A DNA stretch of 42,373 bases, from NCBI RefSeq assembly GCF_900110255.1, contig NZ_FODD01000056.1:1-42373 (forward strand), read 5' to 3'. A program made the position numbers and the translations under genes. Each line of letters opens with the position of its first letter. Position 1 is the first letter of the stretch. Below, piece by piece: positions 38,777 through 42,373 of the stretch. The notes under the pieces were generated by a model, which saw nothing but the letters and a program-made list of their open reading frames with translations, did not search any database and was not told the DNA's origin. The stretch comes from Actinacidiphila rubida. GTDB lineage: Bacteria; Actinomycetota; Actinomycetes; Streptomycetales; Streptomycetaceae.

Positions 38777-38809
38777 CGCCGCCGCGGCCCGCCGGCTGCC
38801 CGGCCTTCC

Positions 38810-39394
38810 TCACCCTTCCCCGCGGGCCAGTTCGGCCCGCAGCTCCGGCAGGTGCGTGTCGGCCGAGTCGTGCGGCAGGAACTCCACCACGTCGACGAAC
38901 CGGAACAGCACCCGGTCCGGCGTGACCGCGAACTCGTAGTCCGCGAAGCCCACCACCGCGCCCGACGCGCCGCGCGCCGCGCCCCGGACGACGTGCTCCG
39001 TCATCGCGTCCGGGTCCTGCGCGTCCAGGCCGCGGCGGGCGTTGGGCCGCGCCAGGTACGGGCACACCATCGACGCGTAGAGCATGCACGCCCGGTGCCC
39101 CGGACCCTCCAGCGTCGGCGCCATGTTGCGGTACGGGCGCCCGGCGGCCAGCGCCTCGCCGATCGCGGCGCTCTCGGCCGCACCCACCACCCGCCACACC
39201 GGGCCGCGCGGCATCAGCACGTCGCACACCGAACACCGCCGCCCGCGCGCGCAGTTCGCACTGCGCGCGTAGTCGGTCAGCGCGAACTGCGGCTGGTCGC
39301 CCTCCCACGGGGTGATCGCCGGCACGGGATAGCCGCGCACGTCACGGGGCCGGGCACCGACCGCCGGCGGCATGGGCACGGAATCGAAGCGCAC
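38810..39394 (-). CDS. Cys-rich conserved protein (possible metal-binding)
   Basis: The 194-aa protein uses a GTG (weak upstream site; an ATG eight codons later is possible). Residues C48, C54 and C57 (ANCARGRRCSVC) plus H100, C103 and C111 (GPGHRACMLYASMVC) look like a metal-site set, zinc or Fe-S. A C-terminal domain with FADYEFAVTPDRVLFRFVDVVEFLP follows. No signal peptide, so it is cytoplasmic. It converges on the propeller lipoprotein with 33 bp between. I do not know the family. Confidence 0.72.
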   Translation of the reverse strand: MRFDSVPMPPAVGARPRDVRGYPVPAITPWEGDQPQFALTDYARSANCARGRRCSVCDVLMPRGPVWRVVGAAESAAIGEALAAGRPYRNMAPTLEGPGHRACMLYASMVCPYLARPNARRGLDAQDPDAMTEHVVRGAARGASGAVVGFADYEFAVTPDRVLFRFVDVVEFLPHDSADTHLPELRAELARGEG

Positions 39395-39423
39395 GCCCCA
39401 TGCCTACCAGCTGCCACCCGCCG

Positions 39424-39834
39424 TCAGGAAGGCGAACTCCCCTGCCGGCGCCGCCAGTCGGCGACCTTCTCCTCGACGTCGTACGGCACCAGGTTCAGCG
39501 GCGGACCCTCCGGCGGAACGCGGATCGCCTCCTCGATCTTCGCGTTCACCTCGCGCAGGAGGCGCCGCACCTCGTCCTCCGAGCGCGCCGCGTCCACCGC
39601 CGCCAGCGCGTCCTCGGCCTCCTTGCGCAGCACCAGGCTCGGCGGCAGGAACGACAGGCCCTCGCGCTGCATCTTGCCGCGGATCCACCACATCTCGTCG
39701 TACGGGGCGTTCGCCGACGGCAGCGGCTTGCCCGCACCGGGCAGGTTCGCGAACGCGCCGCGCTCCTCCGCCTCACGGATCTGCCGGTCGGCCCACGTCT
39801 CGAAGGACACGCCGGGCGGCTTGCGTTCGGTCAC
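39424..39834 (-). CDS. DUF1992 (DnaJ-subfamily-C-28-like) protein
   Basis: The 136-aa protein is read from a GTG with GAGGAG seven bases upstream. It matches DUF1992: SFETWADRQIREAEERGAFANLPGAGKPLP, then MWWIRGKMQREGL, LPPSLVLRKEAEDAL, and a helical end with REVNAKIEEAIRVPPEGPPLNLVPYDVEEKVADWRRR. The eukaryotic relatives link the domain to J-proteins, but no J-domain is present. Cytoplasmic; function unknown. Full length. Confidence 0.92.
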   Translation of the reverse strand: MTERKPPGVSFETWADRQIREAEERGAFANLPGAGKPLPSANAPYDEMWWIRGKMQREGLSFLPPSLVLRKEAEDALAAVDAARSEDEVRRLLREVNAKIEEAIRVPPEGPPLNLVPYDVEEKVADWRRRQGSSPS

Positions 39835-39899
39835 GGCTCACTCCTCGGGGGCCGGCGAGCGGGCACGTCGGCGGACGCGTCCGCGCCTTCGAGCCTACG

Positions 39900-41606
39900 T
39901 CAGGCCCCGATCCGGGCCCGCGCCGCCAGCAGCGCCACGTCGTCCTCGGCCGCGGTGGGCGCCAGCCGGCTGACGATCCCGCCCAGCAGCCCGTCCAGCG
40001 GCCCGGCCGCCTGCGGCAGGCTCAGGCCCGCCAGCCGCTCCAGGGACACGTCGATGTCCTCGGTGCGCCGCTCCACCAGGCCGTCGGTGTAGAGCAGCAG
40101 GGTGTGGCCGCCCGGCCACTCCACGCGCACCGTCTCGTACCGCCCGCACAGGTCCGCCCCCAGCGGCGGCCCCGGCGGCACCGGGAGCAGCGACACGTCG
40201 CCGTCCGGACTGATCACCGCGGGCGGCAGATGCCCGGCGTTGGCGAACCACGCGCCGCCGCACGCCGGATCCGCCAGCCCGATCAGGCAGGTCCCGGGCC
40301 GCTCGGCGCCGGCCGCCGTCAGCAGGTCGTCCAGCCGCCGCAGGATCCGGCCGGGCGCCCGCGCCCCCACCGTCCCCGCCGCCCTCATGAAGTCTCCCGC
40401 CACCACCCGCAGCATCGACCGGTAGTGGCTCATCTCCACGGCCGCCTCCACGCCGTGCCCCATCACGTCGCCCATCGCCAGCAGCGTGACCCCGCCCGGC
40501 AGCGCCAGGGTGTCGAACCAGTCGCCGCCCACCAGGTCGGTCGCGCCCGCCGGCAGGTAGCGCGTGGCCACGTCCACCCGCGGATGCGGCGTGCCCGGCG
40601 CGGCCAGCAGCGCCCGCTGCAGCTCCACCGCGATCCCGTGCTCGCGGCTGTAGCGGCGGGCGTTGTCCAGGCTGATCGCGGCCCGGTCGGCGAGTGCGCG
40701 GGTCACCGCCGCGTCGTCCTCCGTGAACGCCGGCGAGTCGCCCGCACGGACCATCGACACCGTTCCGATCCGGGCGCCGCGCGCCGACAGCGGCACCACC
40801 ATCCCCGAATGGATGCCCGCCGCCCGGTAGGCGGCCACCCGCTCCGGATTCGGCGCGGACCGGCTCAGCGCCTCGTCCGACCCGTAGTTCGACACCACCG
40901 GACGCCCCGTCTCCAGGCACGTCGGGATCGCCGAGCCGCGCTGGTAGTCCACGTACTCGCCCGGCACGCCGAACTGCCCCACCTTGCCCGCCAGCGGCAC
41001 CCGCGCCGCCATCGCCGCCCTGCGCAGCCGCAGCATCCCCGGCGGCGCCGGACGGTGCCCGTCCCCGGCGAGCGACAGCACCTCCACCGTCGCCACGTCC
41101 GCGATCACCTCGACCAGCAGGTCGCACAGCTCCTGGCAGGTCCGCTCCATCTCCAGCGTCGAGCCGATCCGCACCGCCGCCGCGTCCAGCAGCAGCAGAC
41201 GCTCCCGGGTCCGCTCCACCTCGCGCTGCGTCTCGCGGTCCGCGCTCACCTCCATCACGATGGCGCCCAGGCCGCGCACCCGGCCGTGGGGATCCTCCAG
41301 CCGGTGGTAGCTGCCGTGCCAGTACCGCCGGGCGTGCACCGAGTCCGCGCGGGTCTGCCCGCTGGACACCGCCTCCCGGCTCAGACCGTCCGCCAGCACC
41401 TGCCGCAGCACGTCCTCCCGGGGGTCCACACCCGGCACGACCTCGCCGGTCGTCCGGCCGATGTGCTCACCGGCCGGAACGCCGTTCATCCTGGCCAATG
41501 CCGGGTTCACGAACACGTACCGCAGGTCGGTGTCGAGCACGGCGACGCCCGCCTGCGTGCCGTCCAGCAGCGCATGCGAGAGCCAGTCGTCCGGCGGAAG
41601 GTCCAT
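39900..41606 (-). CDS. PAS-GAF-SpoIIE/PP2C phosphatase
   Basis: The 568-aa protein starts at an ATG with GGAGG upstream. An N-terminal PAS domain (about 5-120; LLDGTQAGVAVLDTDLRYVFVNPALARMNG, YWHGSYHRL), a GAF domain (about 140-325; LVVEVIADV, GIHSGMVVPLSA) and a SpoIIE phosphatase (about 345-565) follow in that order. The phosphatase has GGDWFDTL and AMGDVMGHGVEA metal motifs, plus ANAGHLPP and LLLYTDGLVERR. There is no HATPase domain, unlike the protein at 136. It should sense a small molecule or redox cue and dephosphorylate an anti-anti-sigma factor. It is 68 bp downstream of marR on the same strand. Confidence 0.93.
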   Translation of the reverse strand: MDLPPDDWLSHALLDGTQAGVAVLDTDLRYVFVNPALARMNGVPAGEHIGRTTGEVVPGVDPREDVLRQVLADGLSREAVSSGQTRADSVHARRYWHGSYHRLEDPHGRVRGLGAIVMEVSADRETQREVERTRERLLLLDAAAVRIGSTLEMERTCQELCDLLVEVIADVATVEVLSLAGDGHRPAPPGMLRLRRAAMAARVPLAGKVGQFGVPGEYVDYQRGSAIPTCLETGRPVVSNYGSDEALSRSAPNPERVAAYRAAGIHSGMVVPLSARGARIGTVSMVRAGDSPAFTEDDAAVTRALADRAAISLDNARRYSREHGIAVELQRALLAAPGTPHPRVDVATRYLPAGATDLVGGDWFDTLALPGGVTLLAMGDVMGHGVEAAVEMSHYRSMLRVVAGDFMRAAGTVGARAPGRILRRLDDLLTAAGAERPGTCLIGLADPACGGAWFANAGHLPPAVISPDGDVSLLPVPPGPPLGADLCGRYETVRVEWPGGHTLLLYTDGLVERRTEDIDVSLERLAGLSLPQAAGPLDGLLGGIVSRLAPTAAEDDVALLAARARIGA

Positions 41607-41674
41607 CGTCCGGCCCTCCTGTCCCTGGTACGGCCCCGCCTTCCACAGTGCGGGCAGCACCGCGGATCGGCGAT

Positions 41675-42169
41675 TCAGGGGCCGGGCGGCGCGCTGTCGC
41701 CGTGCGCCTCCTCCAGGGCGGCGGCGATCCGGTCACGGAGCGGCGTGCGCTCCAGCGCGGCCAGCGCCTCCTCGACGAGGCGGCCCAGCGGATACGCCAG
41801 CTCCGCCTCGAACGCGGTGACCGCCGCCACCGTGGCGGCCCACTCCCGCTCCAGCGCGGGCAGCAGCGCCTCGGCCTTCGCGGTCAGCCGCACGATCCTG
41901 CGCCGGGCGTCGGCGCCGGCCTCCGTGACGACGAGGTCCTGCCGGACCATCTGCGCGACGGTCTGGCTCGCGGCGGAGTGCGTCACGCCGAGCGTCGCGG
42001 CGAGATCCCTGATCGACGCGGGCCCGCCGGCCGCGAGCGCCCGCACGACAGGCGTGAAGCGGGGCCGGAAGCCGCCGCCCAGCCCCAGCGCCGGGTACGC
42101 GGCGGCGACGTCGCCGTCCAGCACCTCCACCAAATGCCGCAGCCTCGTCCCGAGCAGTTCCCCAGCCAT
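41675..42169 (-). CDS. MarR-type winged-helix regulator
   Basis: The 164-aa protein starts at an ATG within GAGGGGATG. The winged helix spans about 35-100: FTPVVRALAAGGPASIRDLAATLGVTHSAASQTVAQMVRQDLVVTEAGADARRRIVRLT, the recognition helix being HSAASQTVAQM and the wing ADARRRIVRL. Dimerisation helices lie at both ends. It probably responds to a small ligand; the target may be its own gene and the phosphatase downstream. The 5' leader consists of dispersed-repeat DNA to within about 17 bases of the start. Confidence 0.9.
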   Translation of the reverse strand: MAGELLGTRLRHLVEVLDGDVAAAYPALGLGGGFRPRFTPVVRALAAGGPASIRDLAATLGVTHSAASQTVAQMVRQDLVVTEAGADARRRIVRLTAKAEALLPALEREWAATVAAVTAFEAELAYPLGRLVEEALAALERTPLRDRIAAALEEAHGDSAPPGP

Positions 42170-42185
42170 CCCCTCATTCTCCCCG

Positions 42186-42373
42186 CCGGCGGGGTGCCAC
42201 CGGGTTTTGCTGGGTTCGGCTTCCGTCCTGCCCCGCGCCACGCGCTGCGCGCTGCCGTCCGCCGGTCTCGTCGTGGCTTGTCGCGCAGTTCCCCGCGCCC
42301 CTTTCGGGGTCCGCCCAGCCCCTTGCGGTGCGTTGCCGTCCACCGGCCGGTGGTGGGTTGCTCGCGCAGTTCC
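42186..42373. repeat. Dispersed intergenic repeat, copy C (partial, inverted)
   Basis: In reverse complement this copy matches 14753-14934 closely, and copy A. It holds the core at 42282-42302 and a second partial core (42363-42373) cut by the window edge. A small duplication (GCCACGCGCTGCGCGCTGCC) differs from the other copies. It ends directly upstream of the marR start. Confidence 0.85.

Overview
The window is about 42.4 kb of very GC-rich DNA, with mostly G or C at third codon positions, GTG starts, strong GGAGG-type ribosome sites and runs of ATGA-overlapping genes. Rodlins, chaplins, a MelC1/MelC2 tyrosinase pair, an ECF sigma factor and SpoIIE-type phosphatases point to a Streptomyces or very close relative, on the chromosome. 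No transposase, integrase, tRNA, rRNA or CRISPR array was seen.

Layout. 1-130: end of a dispersed non-coding repeat. 136-12.0 kb: a signalling protein fusing an ABC ATPase to a SpoIIE phosphatase and a HATPase, then a membrane-anchored esterase, a secreted FG-GAP protein, DUF72 and MmcQ/YjbR proteins, a secreted GH16 glucanase behind a LacI-type operator, a secreted subtilase, a VOC-tetR pair and a methyltransferase. 12.0-17.5 kb: a P450-like/DinB fusion coupled to a PEP-mutase-family enzyme, a 0.9 kb repeat island with a nested inverted element, an ECF sigma factor with its membrane partner, and two small enzymes or unknowns.

17.6-35.6 kb is the core, a hyphal surface locus. A rodlin, an unknown secreted protein, a sortase-anchored chaplin, a short chaplin and a second rodlin (all on the minus strand) are followed by an eight-gene plus-strand operon. 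That operon encodes two GT4 glycosyltransferases, a polyprenyl-phosphate sugar transferase with a His-rich extension, a Wzy-like polymerase/ligase, a MurJ-type flippase, a NodB deacetylase, a Wzz-like protein and a GNAT/FemAB-like transferase; every junction overlaps. A secreted GH26 hydrolase converges on it with overlapping 3' ends. melC1-melC2 and a third chaplin complete the block. The layout suggests a Wzx/Wzy-type extracellular glycan made beside the rodlet/chaplin coat and melanin genes; the glycan itself is unknown.

35.7-42.4 kb: small secreted proteins, a DUF5949-like protein, a beta-propeller lipoprotein, a Cys-rich unknown, a DUF1992 protein, a PAS-GAF-SpoIIE phosphatase and a MarR regulator whose 5' leader abuts another copy of the dispersed repeat.

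A short motif, roughly CCATTCGGGTGA, recurs in the same orientation upstream of the rodlin and chaplin genes and, as an inverted pair, between two divergent genes at 36.46-36.50 kb. It is a candidate shared developmental control site.
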